NCBI RefSeq assembly: GCF_018100795.1
Contig: NZ_JAGJDY010000006.1
Location: 186,001-250,000 of the forward strand
DNA: 64,000 bases
Reading direction: 5' to 3'
Origin: Alteromonas sp. MMG017
GTDB lineage: Bacteria > Pseudomonadota > Gammaproteobacteria > Enterobacterales > Alteromonadaceae
Made by a program: the position numbers and the translations under genes. Of the stretch, positions 8,366-17,916 are shown piece by piece. The notes below the pieces were generated by a model, which did no database searches, was not told the origin of the DNA, and saw only the letters and a program-made list of their open reading frames with translations. How positions within the stretch are numbered: position 1 is the first letter of the stretch; each line of letters starts with the position of its first letter.

Positions 8366-9400
8366 GTGACTATAGGGCAAGTCGTCGATGGGGGTATGCC
8401 TCATCCACACCTCACAATTAAGCGCATTCCTTGCGGCAAAGGTGCTTATTATCGTTATACCAGCGGTCGAAAGGTAGCTGGTCAGCGTGTGCTGCGCAGA
8501 ATCAAATCACTTGCCATTCCTCCTAACTGGAAAAGTGTCACCATTAGTCGCGACCCTAAAGCAAGTATTCAAGCTATTGGCTTGGATACTAAGGGGCGAA
8601 AACAATACCTTTATCATCCTGATTGGCATAAACAGCAACAGGCGGAAAAATTCAAACGTTTGACGGTGTTCGGTCAGAAAGTACCTGAGTTTCGAGAATA
8701 TTGCAGAACACTCGTCAATGGCGAGCAGTGGACAATAGAGCGGGCATCAGCCTTGGTATGCCTGTTATTGGATTATACCGGCGTAAGAATAGGCAACCCG
8801 CAGTACAGTAAAGAAAATAACACCTACGGCTTAACCACGCTTCGCCGTAAACATGTTCAAGAAGCAACGGTAGAAAAGGTGTCTCTTGAATATTCTGGTA
8901 AACACAGTAAGCGACGCACTATTACGATAGACGATCCCTTATTAGCCTCCTTAGTGTGTGAATGCACTCAGCTTCAAGGTTACAGCTTATTTCGATATCA
9001 GTTAGCCGATGGCTCGTGGTGTGATATTCATAGTGAAGATGTAAATGCATTTATTCACGAGCATTTAGGCGACAATTTTAGCTGCAAAGATTTTCGAACC
9101 TGGGCAGCCAGTCGATTTGCACTTCAAAGCTTCCCAGACGTAGATAGGTACTTGCGAGAAGGGCGTAACCGTAAATGGCCAAACTCGTTGAGTTCACACG
9201 TGTCAAAAATGCTAGGCAATACGCCTTCTGTTTGTAGGCAGTATTACATTCACCCGAAGTTATATTCTGTGTTTGACGAGAAAAATACGTTCGAAAACTT
9301 GTTGAAGACACTCCAGCAGGGCAACGAGCAACTTTGCGACCCCGTTGAGCGAGATTTAAGCACTGAAAAGCTTTTGTTGTCGATTATTTCATCTGAGTGA
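8366..9400 (+). CDS. DNA topoisomerase IB (poxvirus/bacterial type)
   Basis: A 344-residue type IB topoisomerase, which nicks one strand through a 3'-phosphotyrosine and relaxes supercoils of either sign. Visible family segments: IPPNWKSVTI near residue 50, KGRKQYLYHPDW near 75-85, GVRIGNPQYSKENNTYGLTTLRRKHV near 145-165, FSGKHSKRR-like SGKHSKRRTI (catalytic Lys/Arg region), KDFRTWAAS near 240 (catalytic Arg), and the C-terminal CRQYYIHP segment containing the nucleophilic Tyr. GTG start, with AAGGAG five bases upstream. Length fits the family (about 310-350). It is monocistronic. Bacterial TopIB is accessory and patchily distributed. Confidence 0.93.
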   Translation: MTIGQVVDGGMPHPHLTIKRIPCGKGAYYRYTSGRKVAGQRVLRRIKSLAIPPNWKSVTISRDPKASIQAIGLDTKGRKQYLYHPDWHKQQQAEKFKRLTVFGQKVPEFREYCRTLVNGEQWTIERASALVCLLLDYTGVRIGNPQYSKENNTYGLTTLRRKHVQEATVEKVSLEYSGKHSKRRTITIDDPLLASLVCECTQLQGYSLFRYQLADGSWCDIHSEDVNAFIHEHLGDNFSCKDFRTWAASRFALQSFPDVDRYLREGRNRKWPNSLSSHVSKMLGNTPSVCRQYYIHPKLYSVFDEKNTFENLLKTLQQGNEQLCDPVERDLSTEKLLLSIISSE

Positions 9401-9842
9401 CAACTAGATTAACTTTTAATAATAAATGCTTCTATTGATACTAATAGTGTAATAGTTATGCGAGTTGCGGCATAAATTGCTGCGTTTCACGAACTGGTCT
9501 ATCTGTATAAAATCGCATTGTAATCAATATCATGTGTTGATTTTAAAGCTCGTTAATGCGTGTGAAACCTTTAAGGCTATATTCACATAGCAAATAGACT
9601 ACATAGTAAATTGGCTACTATTTAAACTTGAAATCACAGCGGTGATACTTATATAATTAGAGCTCTAATCATTATTGTTCAATTTAAATGTTTGATTCTG
9701 AGTTTGGCATAAGGCTAAAGTCGGAAACAAATGATGCGTGTTATTTAGGTTTTAATTTTGTATAGCACTTCGAGGGAATATTTTGTCCTTCTAGCATCTG
9801 AACGATGTAATTTTAATTAACATAGGAGAGCAATCTCACATT
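9401..9842 (+). other. 442-nt intergenic region upstream of putP
   Basis: AT-rich, with no plausible coding frame. It must carry the putP-proBA promoter and ends with AGGAGAG about 12 nt before the putP ATG. I could not define a convincing promoter pair or a CRP-type site. Confidence 0.5.
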
Positions 9843-11342
9843 ATGCCAATTGAAAGTTATATATCGCTGGCAATCTATTTTCTAGCGATGTTAGGTATAG
9901 GTCTTTTTGCATATCGTCAATCTACTAGTGACATTTCAGGTTACATTCTAGGTGGTAGAAAGGTTAGTCCCCAAGTTACCGCACTCTCAGCGGGCGCTTC
10001 TGACATGTCAGGTTGGATGTTAATGGGATTGCCAGGGGCAATGTTCTTAACCGGGTTCGACGCAGTTTATATTGCTATTGGTCTTGTCGCAGGGGCATTA
10101 GCAAACTATATATTGGTTGCTCCCAAACTTCGTGTTTACACCGAAGTTGCCGATGATTCGTTAACCGTGCCGGAGTTCTTCGCAAAGCGCTTCGACAACC
10201 CTAAAGCAAACGTACGCATCGTTTCAGCTGTCATCATTGTCTTATTCTTTACTTTATATACTTCTGCAGGGCTCGTGGCAGGCGGAAAGCTTTTTGAAAG
10301 TGCGTTCTCAGTTGATTATCAGCTTGGGCTTTTTATCACATTGGCCGTTGTTGTTTCGTATACCTTATTGGGTGGGTTCTTAGCGGTTAGTCTTACCGAT
10401 TTCGTGCAAGGTTGTATTATGTTTATTGCCCTTGTACTTGTGCCGGTTGTGGCCTTTACCGAGTTCGATGGTGTAAACCAAATGACGGCTGCCGCGTATG
10501 AATCAGTACCGAATTTTTCTGATTCATGGGGCGCTCTCACGCTCGTGGGATTGCTTTCAAGTCTTGGGTGGGGACTTGGCTATTTCGGTCAGCCTCACAT
10601 CATTGTGCGCTTTATGGCAATTCGAGATGTTAAATCGGTAAGTACGGCACGAAATATTGGTATGTCTTGGATGCTAGTTACTATACTTGGAGCATTAGCA
10701 ACAGGTTTTGTGGGAATAGCGTATGCAAATCAATTCAATTTGAGAGTAGACGACGCTGAGACTATTTTCATCGTTTTTTCTCAGTTGCTATTTCATCCTC
10801 TCATTAGTGGCTTTTTAGTGGCTGCTATTTTAGCTGCCATCATGAGTACTATTTCGTCTCAATTGTTAGTATCGGCTAGCTCGCTAACCGAAGACATTTA
10901 CCGTGTTGTAGCGAAAAAAGACATTAGCGAAAAAGAAACAGTGACCATCGGGAGAGTTGGCGTAGCGGGCGTAGCCGTTGTGGCCTTGCTATTGGCAATG
11001 GATTCATCGAACTCCATTCTTTCGTTAGTGAGCAATGCGTGGGCTGGTTTTGGTGCCGCATTTGGCCCATTGGTACTGTTTAGCCTGTACAAAAAGGATT
11101 TAACACAAAACGCGGCATTGGCCGGCATTATCAGTGGTGCAGTAACTGTCCTGTTTTGGATATACGCACCCGTATTGGCTGACGGTAAAACGTTAAGCAG
11201 TGTTATTTATGAAATTATTCCTGGTTTTGCGGTAAGTACCGCAACCCTTTGGTTGGTATCGCGCGCAGGAGCTGCGCCGTCTGAAAATGTTCAGCGCTTA
11301 TTTAGAGCAACTAACCAGCAATTAGCAGATCAACAATCTTAA
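9843..11342 (+). CDS. putP: Sodium/proline symporter PutP
   Basis: A 499-residue member of the sodium:solute symporter family (13 predicted membrane helices) that imports L-proline with Na+. Early residues YILGGRKVSPQVTALSAGASDMSGWMLMGLPG match the Na+ and substrate site of PutP, and the family signature around helix 6 (GWGLGYFGQPHIIVRFMAI) is intact. It ends 15 nt before proB and is followed by proA in the same orientation, so import and synthesis of proline are probably co-transcribed. This suggests use of proline as an osmolyte, whereas in enterics putP is paired with the catabolic putA. No putA is visible in this window. Confidence 0.95.
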   Translation: MPIESYISLAIYFLAMLGIGLFAYRQSTSDISGYILGGRKVSPQVTALSAGASDMSGWMLMGLPGAMFLTGFDAVYIAIGLVAGALANYILVAPKLRVYTEVADDSLTVPEFFAKRFDNPKANVRIVSAVIIVLFFTLYTSAGLVAGGKLFESAFSVDYQLGLFITLAVVVSYTLLGGFLAVSLTDFVQGCIMFIALVLVPVVAFTEFDGVNQMTAAAYESVPNFSDSWGALTLVGLLSSLGWGLGYFGQPHIIVRFMAIRDVKSVSTARNIGMSWMLVTILGALATGFVGIAYANQFNLRVDDAETIFIVFSQLLFHPLISGFLVAAILAAIMSTISSQLLVSASSLTEDIYRVVAKKDISEKETVTIGRVGVAGVAVVALLLAMDSSNSILSLVSNAWAGFGAAFGPLVLFSLYKKDLTQNAALAGIISGAVTVLFWIYAPVLADGKTLSSVIYEIIPGFAVSTATLWLVSRAGAAPSENVQRLFRATNQQLADQQS

Positions 11343-11357
11343 GGTGAATGAAATATT

Positions 11358-12467
11358 ATGAGTCATCCCAATTGGAAACGCGTGGTCATTAAAGTAGGCA
11401 GTGCACTAATCTCGCCGAACAAGCAAGGGTGCAGCAGCCACTACTTGCTAAGTATTGCCCAGTTCATCGTGCGTTGTCGGGCAAATGGAACACAGGTAGT
11501 GTTAGTGTCTTCAGGTTCAGTCGCCGCTGGGGCACACTTGTTCCCTGACCATGAAAAATCGAACATTGCTGTGAAAAAGGCAATGGCTGCAGCAGGGCAA
11601 ACAGAAATGATTGCGACCTGGGATAGGTTGTTCGACTTCCCATCAGCGCAAATGCTGTTAACCCATGCTGACCTGCGTGATAGAGAGCGCTACGTTAGTA
11701 TTCGTGAAACTATTTTTAGTTTGTTAGAACATAATGTGCTGCCTATCGTTAACGAAAACGATACGGTAACCACCGACAAGCTAAAAGTAGGCGATAACGA
11801 TAACTTATCCGCTATGGTGGCAGCAGCCGCTGACGCAGATGCACTTATTATCTGTTCGGACATTGATGGTTTATATAATAAAAACCCTCATGATCATGAT
11901 GATGCTGAGTTGCTCAAACGAGTAGATACCATAGACGCCAGCATTTATGCCATGGCTGGTGGTGCAGCAGAAGGCGGTGTTGGCACCGGTGGTATGCGTA
12001 CAAAAATTGAAGCGGCTGAAAAAGCAGTTTCGCATGGAATAGATACATATATTATTAACGGCTTTACCGAGCTGTCATTTAATATGTTGCTTGCGGGTAA
12101 AAACCCAGGCACGCACTTTAGCCCTTACGACAAACCAATGCTAGAAAACGTGCATTGGATGCGCCACACCTCGAACGCGCAGGGCGAAGTGATAGTTGAG
12201 GGAGATTTTGATTCTTCACTGGAAAACGACAGTGAACAACTGACTAGCAGCGAAATAGTTGATGTAAAAGGCGAGTTCTCAGTAGGCGATACCATTTTGG
12301 TAAGAAAAGCTGACGGAACTAAGCTCGTGAAAGCGAAATCAAACTACAGTAGCTGTTTACTGAATTTTATCGCGAATCAGGAAAACGATGACTTCGCCAG
12401 TGAATTTGAAGATAAGACTGGCCCTATTATTTCTGATCAGCATGTAGCAAATTTGGAGAAAGAATGA
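11358..12467 (+). CDS. proB: Glutamate 5-kinase
   Basis: First enzyme of proline synthesis: glutamate + ATP to gamma-glutamyl phosphate. The 369-residue protein has the amino-acid kinase domain (VVIKVGSALISP at the start; SSGSVAAG; NENDTV; SDIDGLY; GTGGMRTKIEAA) and a C-terminal PUA domain from about residue 275, the full proteobacterial architecture. It overlaps proA by 4 nt (ATGA), indicating translational coupling, and follows putP at 15 nt. ProB is normally feedback-inhibited by proline; whether osmotolerant changes exist cannot be judged here. Confidence 0.97.
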   Translation: MSHPNWKRVVIKVGSALISPNKQGCSSHYLLSIAQFIVRCRANGTQVVLVSSGSVAAGAHLFPDHEKSNIAVKKAMAAAGQTEMIATWDRLFDFPSAQMLLTHADLRDRERYVSIRETIFSLLEHNVLPIVNENDTVTTDKLKVGDNDNLSAMVAAAADADALIICSDIDGLYNKNPHDHDDAELLKRVDTIDASIYAMAGGAAEGGVGTGGMRTKIEAAEKAVSHGIDTYIINGFTELSFNMLLAGKNPGTHFSPYDKPMLENVHWMRHTSNAQGEVIVEGDFDSSLENDSEQLTSSEIVDVKGEFSVGDTILVRKADGTKLVKAKSNYSSCLLNFIANQENDDFASEFEDKTGPIISDQHVANLEKE

Positions 12468-13711
12468 GCATTATTACGGAATTAGCAAAACAAGCGAAAC
12501 AAGCAGCACAAACACTTGCCATCATAAATGAAGCTGAGAAAAATGCGGTGTTGAAAGACATGGCTGCAGCTATCCGTGGAAATAAAGACACCATTAAAGC
12601 GGTTAACGAAAAAGAAGTGGCGCGCGCTAAGGAAAACAACTTAGATGACGCTATGATTGACCGTTTGATTCTAGACGATGCCCGCATAGAATCTATGGCT
12701 GAAGGCATTGAGGTTATTATTAGCCTTGACGATCCTGTTGGTCGTGAGCGCGTGATTGGCACCCGTCCAAACGGTATCGAAATTAAAAAGATGCGTATTC
12801 CATTGGGCGTTGTGTGCATGATTTATGAAGCACGCCCTAACGTAACAGCTGATGCCGGCGCACTATGTTTCAAATCAGGTAACGGTGTTATTCTGCGTGG
12901 CGGTAAAGAAGCACTAGACACCAGTTTAGCCATCGCTGGGCTAATGCAAGACGTGCTTGAAAAGCACAATTTGCCAAGAGCACTTGTTACGGTAGTGCCA
13001 AACCCAGACCGTGCCCTTATGCAAGAGCTTATGGAACAACGTGACTACATTGACGTTATTATTCCACGTGGCGGTGAAGGGCTGATTAACTACGTGACCG
13101 AACACTCTAAAGTGCCTGTTATTCAGCATTTTAAAGGTGTGTGCCATTTATATGTAGATAAAGATGCTGATTTAGACAAAGCATTGGCTATTCTGCTTAA
13201 TGGTAAAACCCAACGTACCGGCGTATGTAATGCGCTTGAAGGCTTAGTGGTGCATCAAGCTGTTGCGGGCGACTTCCTACCTCGTGTTGCAGAAGCGTTT
13301 GAGCAACACAAGGTAACAGTGCATGTGAATGAAAAAGGCGCTCAGTACTTTAACAACGCAGATGTTATTAGCGAAGACGCTTACGGCGAAGAGTATTTAG
13401 GTTTAGAAATTGCTATTCGTGTAGTAGATGACTTTGCTGGTGCTATTTCTCATATTGCCGATTTTGGTAGTAACCATACTGAAGTTATCTGTACAGAAAA
13501 CGAAGATAGCGCGAAGAAATTCCAGCGTGCTGTAGATGCCAGTGTAGTGATGGTGAATGCATCTTCACGCTTCTCTGATGGTAGCCAACTTGGTTTAGGT
13601 GCTGAAATTGGTATCGCGACGACTAAGCTTCATGCCTATGGGCCAATGGGGTTAGAGTCGCTAACGTCTGAAAAGTACCTTGTGAACGGTGTGGGTCAGA
13701 TTCGCGAATAA
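12464..13711 (+). CDS. proA: Gamma-glutamyl phosphate reductase
   Basis: Second enzyme of proline synthesis: NADPH-dependent reduction of gamma-glutamyl phosphate to glutamate semialdehyde. 415 residues, the usual length. Typical segments are PLGVVCMIYEARPNVTADAGALCFKSGNGVILRGGKEA, the catalytic cysteine region GKTQRTGVCNALEGLVVH (Cys near residue 255), and the C-terminal SSRFSDGSQLGLGAEIGIATTKLHAYGPMGLESLTSEKY. Its ATG overlaps the proB stop. A terminator follows at 13826, closing the putP-proBA unit. Confidence 0.97.
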   Translation: MSIITELAKQAKQAAQTLAIINEAEKNAVLKDMAAAIRGNKDTIKAVNEKEVARAKENNLDDAMIDRLILDDARIESMAEGIEVIISLDDPVGRERVIGTRPNGIEIKKMRIPLGVVCMIYEARPNVTADAGALCFKSGNGVILRGGKEALDTSLAIAGLMQDVLEKHNLPRALVTVVPNPDRALMQELMEQRDYIDVIIPRGGEGLINYVTEHSKVPVIQHFKGVCHLYVDKDADLDKALAILLNGKTQRTGVCNALEGLVVHQAVAGDFLPRVAEAFEQHKVTVHVNEKGAQYFNNADVISEDAYGEEYLGLEIAIRVVDDFAGAISHIADFGSNHTEVICTENEDSAKKFQRAVDASVVMVNASSRFSDGSQLGLGAEIGIATTKLHAYGPMGLESLTSEKYLVNGVGQIRE

Positions 13712-13825
13712 GCGACTAGAGAACTAATATGAAGTAAATTCTTACAAGGGGCGCTAAGTTTCGGTCATTGGATGGGAATAATCCCACTGGTCGGCATTGT
13801 GCCCATCATTGGCATGCTTCATAAT

Positions 13826-13856
13826 AAAGGCGCTGAATTTTCAGCGCTTTTTTATT
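13826..13856 (+). terminator. Terminator after proA
   Basis: AAAGGCGCTGA/TCAGCGCTTT stem with a four-base loop followed by a T-run; about 115 nt after the proA stop and just before the MscS-type gene. Confidence 0.88.
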
Positions 13857-13886
13857 TTCTATCAAACGGTTATCTGGAGCACCTAC

Positions 13887-14792
13887 ATGGAAATAGTGAT
13901 TGACCCATTACAAATGTGGCACAACTTTGTTGAATTTGTATTGGATTACAAACTATTAGCTTCACTTTTTTTAGTCGTGATACTGCACTTCTTTAAAAAG
14001 GGCACCCTTAGATTAATTAAGCGCCGTAGTTCTCGCAAAGGGGAAGACCGACGTAACCAAATTAATATTTTGGAGCAGTTAGGCAATGCATTTATTATTG
14101 TATTGCTGATGATGGTGTGGTCGTCTGAAATTCAAAATCTTGCCATTTCAATTGCCGCTTTCATGGTAGCCATTGTGTTAGCTACCCGCGAATTCATTCA
14201 ATGTTTTATGGGCTTTATTTACTACCTAGGCGCACGGCCATTTAGAGTAGGGGATTGGATCCAAATGAATAACGTAATCGGTGAAGTGGTGGAAATGGAT
14301 TGGGCTAAAACCGCCTTGTTAGAGGTTGACCCTGAAACCTTTAATTACACGGGTAAACACGTTTACGTACCGAACAGTCAGTTAGTCACTCAAACGGTAC
14401 GTAATTTAAACTTCTTACGCCGTTATAAATTGCACTCGTTTAACATTGTTAATGAACCTACCGTAAATGCCTACAGCCTACTACCGGCATTTAGAGCCAG
14501 TGCCCATGCCCACTGTGAATACTTTCGTGATGTAGCAGAGCGCTACAAAGGTCTTATTGAACGTCACTTAGAACAAGACTTTATTCAAATTGACCCTGAG
14601 GTTGAAATCAAAACTAATGAACTGGCTAAAGTCGTGGTAAAAGTCAGTTTATTTTGCCCGACAGCTGAGGCACACGAACTTGAACACAAAATGTGTTCAG
14701 ACTGGTTAAGCCTGTGGTTTGAGGCATTAGAAAAATCTGCTTGCCCGCCGAATACTTCGTCTAGCTCTCAATCGCTAGGGGAAACCGTTTAA
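13887..14792 (+). CDS. MscS-family mechanosensitive channel
   Basis: A 301-residue inner-membrane protein. Three predicted membrane segments lie in the first 110 residues, followed by the MscS beta domain signature (RPFRVGDWIQMNNVIGEVVEMDWAKT) and VPNSQLVTQTVRN. The C-terminal domain is alpha/beta. Such channels release solutes on hypo-osmotic shock. The start at 13887 (MEIVIDPL) has CTGGAG 8 nt upstream; a longer frame from a GTG at 13797 would read through the proA terminator and is rejected. It overlaps the convergent HNH gene by 18 nt. Placement beside putP-proBA fits an osmoadaptation theme, but this is inference. Confidence 0.9.
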   Translation: MEIVIDPLQMWHNFVEFVLDYKLLASLFLVVILHFFKKGTLRLIKRRSSRKGEDRRNQINILEQLGNAFIIVLLMMVWSSEIQNLAISIAAFMVAIVLATREFIQCFMGFIYYLGARPFRVGDWIQMNNVIGEVVEMDWAKTALLEVDPETFNYTGKHVYVPNSQLVTQTVRNLNFLRRYKLHSFNIVNEPTVNAYSLLPAFRASAHAHCEYFRDVAERYKGLIERHLEQDFIQIDPEVEIKTNELAKVVVKVSLFCPTAEAHELEHKMCSDWLSLWFEALEKSACPPNTSSSSQSLGETV

Positions 14793-15335
14793 GTGCCAAT
14801 CTCGTTTATCGGTGAAGTGGCCTTTTAAAAATTCCATTTGATCGGCCAGTATTCGACGGTTAACCAAATAGAATCTTTCATAAACGTTTGGCCTGAAGGG
14901 GACAGCAAGCAAAGGCATTCCTGCTTCTTCTGGGGTTTTGGCCGCTTTTGCATGGTTACAGCGCTGACAAGACGTTGCCACGTTAGTCCAACTATCTTTG
15001 CCACCCCGTGAGCGTGGAATAATATGATCACGGGTTAACAGGCTTGGTGAGAAGCGTTGGCCGCAGTAAAGGCACAAATAATTATCACGCCTAAACAGAT
15101 ACCGATTGGTTAATGCTATCTTGCCACTTAAATCCGTTACTTTGCCATCGCAAGCAATGATACTCGACAAGGTTAACTGACTTTGATGGCCATCATGATC
15201 CCAGCCACCTTTAAGCGTAATAGCATCACTGCCTAATTCGAATAATACCTTTTCCTGACAATAGAGTTTTGCAGCTTGCTCAACATGGATCCATTCCTGT
15301 GGCATGCCAGCTTTATTTAGTCTAAGTACTAGCAT
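14775..15335 (-). CDS. HNH endonuclease family protein
   Basis: 186 residues. The central HNH domain shows a zinc-ribbon pair of CxxC motifs (YLCLYCGQRF and SCQRCNHAK) around TRDHIIPRSRGGKDSWTNV, the metal-binding His and Asn of the beta-beta-alpha fold. Its N-terminal 80 residues are less conserved. Proteins of this exact type are chromosomal, standalone and widespread in gammaproteobacteria, with unknown biological role; there is no toxin, restriction or phage partner nearby. Its 3' end overlaps the end of the MscS-type gene. Confidence 0.88.
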   Translation of the reverse strand: MLVLRLNKAGMPQEWIHVEQAAKLYCQEKVLFELGSDAITLKGGWDHDGHQSQLTLSSIIACDGKVTDLSGKIALTNRYLFRRDNYLCLYCGQRFSPSLLTRDHIIPRSRGGKDSWTNVATSCQRCNHAKAAKTPEEAGMPLLAVPFRPNVYERFYLVNRRILADQMEFLKGHFTDKRDWHLNGFP

Positions 15336-15671
15336 TACATTCCCCTTAGCGCACCGTGTAGGTTTAGTTATAGCATACGAGGTTTTATGTCATTATGATG
15401 AAAATACATACAATTTGAGCGTATTCATACAAATTTCATCTGGATATGGTGATATTTACGTAGCGGTGAGTATTTGTGCGCTTATTTGGCCAATGTGAAC
15501 TACATTGAGTAGTGGGTTAATCACAGTGAATACGTGATGTGTGCGAAATAGCCACAAACCGCAACGAATTCTACGAATAGAAAATTTGTTAATGGTATTA
15601 GCGTAAGTTCATCGCTATACTATGCACCGCGATTATAAGCGATAAATAAGATTGAAATTAAAGGACAAATA
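15336..15671. other. 336-nt intergenic region with pnp promoter and leader
   Basis: Lies between the divergent HNH gene and pnp. No rpsO (ribosomal protein S15) gene is present, although rpsO normally precedes pnp. A possible -10 element TATACT lies at 15616-15621, without a convincing -35. AAAGGA at 15659-15664 serves the GTG start of pnp. An autoregulatory RNase III-type leader hairpin was not recognised. Confidence 0.5.
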
Positions 15672-17783
15672 GTGACTCCTATTACTAAATCATTTCAGTA
15701 TGGACAGCATACTGTAACACTAGAAACGGGCGTTATCGCTCGTCAGGCCACAGCAGCCGTCATGGCAAGTATGGATGACACCGCTGTATTAGTTACGGTT
15801 GTGGGTAAGAAAGAAGCGAAAGCAGATCAAGATTTCTTCCCATTAACAGTAAACTATCAAGAAAAAACATATGCTGCGGGTAAAATCCCTGGTGGTTTCT
15901 TCAAGCGTGAAGGTCGTCCTTCTGAAGGCGAAACCCTTACAGCTCGTTTGATTGACCGTCCAATCCGTCCATTATTCCCTGAAGGGTTTAAAAACGAAGT
16001 ACAAGTTGTTATCACGGTAATGTCTGCTAACCCAGATATCCCAACTGATATCATCTCTATGATTGGTACTTCAGCAGCACTTGCCATTTCTGGTATTCCA
16101 TTTAATGGTCCAATTGGTGCAGCGCGCGTTGGTTACACTGACGGCGAATACATTCTAAATACCCGTGTTGAAGAACAAGCTGACAGCGATCTAGATCTTG
16201 TTGTTGCTGGTACTGAAGGCGCGGTATTGATGGTTGAATCAGAAGCCGATGTGCTTTCTGAAGACGTTATGCTTGGTGCAGTTATGTTCGGTCACGAACA
16301 ACTACAAACGGTAGTATCAGCAGTTAAAGAATTTGCTGCTAACGTTAGTATCGACAAATGGGACTGGAAACCAGAAGCAGAAAATACAACCCTTAAAGAT
16401 AAAGTGAAAGCACTAGCTGAAGCTGAAATGGTTGCTGCTTACCAAATCTCTGACAAGCTTGCTCGTAAAGATGCAGTAACTGCTGCAACTGAAAAAGCGC
16501 GTGATGCTATCCTTGCTGAAGACGAAACCCAAGATAAGAAAGAAGTATCTAATCTTCTTCATGATCTTGAGTCTGACGTAGTTCGTTCACGCATCCTTGC
16601 TGGCGAGCCTCGCATCGACGGTCGTGATCCTAAGATGATTCGTGCACTAGATGTTGCAACGGGCATTTTACCACGTACTCACGGTTCTGCTGTTTTCACT
16701 CGTGGTGAAACGCAAGCAATCGTAGCTGCTACTTTAGGTACAGAACGTGATGCGCAGATGATTGACGAGCTTCAAGGCCGTCGTGACAGCCGCTTCATGC
16801 TTCATTATAACTTCCCTCCATACTGTGTTGGTGAAACCGGTATGATTGGTTCTCCTAAGCGTCGTGAAATTGGTCACGGTCGTTTGGCGAAGCGTGGTAT
16901 TCAAGCTGTAATGCCAAGCGAAGAAGAATTCCCGTACGTAGTACGTATTGTTTCTGAAATTACAGAATCAAACGGTTCATCTTCAATGGCTTCTGTATGT
17001 GGTACTTCACTTGCGCTTATGGATGCAGGTGTACCAATTAAAGCTTCAGTTGCTGGTATTGCAATGGGTCTAGTGAAAAGCGACGAAAACTTCGTTGTAC
17101 TTTCAGACATCCTTGGTGACGAAGATCACCTTGGTGACATGGACTTTAAAGTTGCTGGTACTACTGGCGGTATCACTGCATTGCAGATGGATATCAAAAT
17201 TGAAGGTATCACTAAAGAAATCATGCAAATTGCCCTTAAACAGGCAAAAGAAGCACGTTTGCATATTCTTAACGTAATGGACGAAGCTATTGGCGGTCAC
17301 CGCGAAGAGCTTAGCGAATTCGCTCCACGCATTTACACGGTTAAAATCGATCAGGATAAGATCCGCGATGTTATCGGTAAAGGCGGCGCGATGATTCGTT
17401 CAATTACTGAAGAATCTGATACCAACATCGAAATTGAAGACGATGGTACTATCAAAATCTTCGCAACTGAGCGTGCTAAAGCCGATATTGCTATCAGCAA
17501 GATTGAGCAAGTTACCGCTGAAATCGAAGTGGGCAAAACTTACCACGGTAAGATTACCCGTATCGTAGATTTCGGTGCGTTTGTTGAAGTATTACCAGGC
17601 AAAGAAGGCCTAGTACATATTTCTCAAATCGCTCACGAGCGTGTTAACAAAGTAACTGACTACCTTACTGAAGGTGCGATGATTGACGTGAAAGTGATGG
17701 AAATTGACCGTCAAAACCGCGTACGTCTAAGCATTAAAGAGTTACTTGAAAAGCCTGCTCCTAAGTCTGACGACGCAGAGTAA
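15672..17783 (+). CDS. pnp: Polyribonucleotide nucleotidyltransferase (PNPase)
   Basis: Processive 3'-5' phosphorolytic exoribonuclease and core subunit of the RNA degradosome. The 703-residue protein has two RNase PH domains (first from residue 10; second from about 310 with FTRGETQA and the catalytic [12 protein letters not shown] region near 435), a helical linker, a KH domain near 555-615 ([15 protein letters not shown]) and an S1 domain near 620-690 ([28 protein letters not shown]). GTG start with AAAGGA upstream. It stands alone between an HNH gene and a terminator and lacks the usual upstream rpsO. Confidence 0.98.
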   Translation: MTPITKSFQYGQHTVTLETGVIARQATAAVMASMDDTAVLVTVVGKKEAKADQDFFPLTVNYQEKTYAAGKIPGGFFKREGRPSEGETLTARLIDRPIRPLFPEGFKNEVQVVITVMSANPDIPTDIISMIGTSAALAISGIPFNGPIGAARVGYTDGEYILNTRVEEQADSDLDLVVAGTEGAVLMVESEADVLSEDVMLGAVMFGHEQLQTVVSAVKEFAANVSIDKWDWKPEAENTTLKDKVKALAEAEMVAAYQISDKLARKDAVTAATEKARDAILAEDETQDKKEVSNLLHDLESDVVRSRILAGEPRIDGRDPKMIRALDVATGILPRTHGSAVFTRGETQAIVAATLGTERDAQMIDELQGRRDSRFMLHYNFPPYCVGETGMIGSPKRREIGHGRLAKRGIQAVMPSEEEFPYVVRIVSEITESNGSSSMASVCGTSLALMDAGVPIKASVAGIAMGLVKSDENFVVLSDILGDEDHLGDMDFKVAGTTGGITALQMDIKIEGITKEIMQIALKQAKEARLHILNVMDEAIGGHREELSEFAPRIYTVKIDQDKIRDVIGKGGAMIRSITEESDTNIEIEDDGTIKIFATERAKADIAISKIEQVTAEIEVGKTYHGKITRIVDFGAFVEVLPGKEGLVHISQIAHERVNKVTDYLTEGAMIDVKVMEIDRQNRVRLSIKELLEKPAPKSDDAE

Positions 17784-17870
17784 GATTTTTATTTGCTCCC
17801 TTGCTGTGGCTTAGGCTTTAGCCAAAGCACCTTAGCAAAAAGCAGATTTAAAACAGATATAGAAAATTAG

Positions 17871-17897
17871 AAAAGGGAGCTTAGCTCCCTTTTTTGT
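17871..17897 (+). terminator. Terminator after pnp
   Basis: AAAAGGGAGC/GCTCCCTTTT stem with a very short TTA loop, followed by a T-run. Located about 90 nt after the pnp stop. Confidence 0.9.
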
Positions 17898-17916
17898 TTT
17901 TAAAGAAAGGAGCAAC

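Noticed and set aside
13712-13886. Hydrophobic frame (GHWMGIIPLVGIVPIIGML) downstream of proA
   Set aside because: No start with a ribosome-binding site, it reads through the proA terminator into the MscS gene, and I recognise no family. Probably chance, though a decayed membrane gene is possible.
15304-15498. Small plus-strand frame upstream of pnp
   Set aside because: Overlaps the HNH gene start, has no family resemblance, and is not rpsO.
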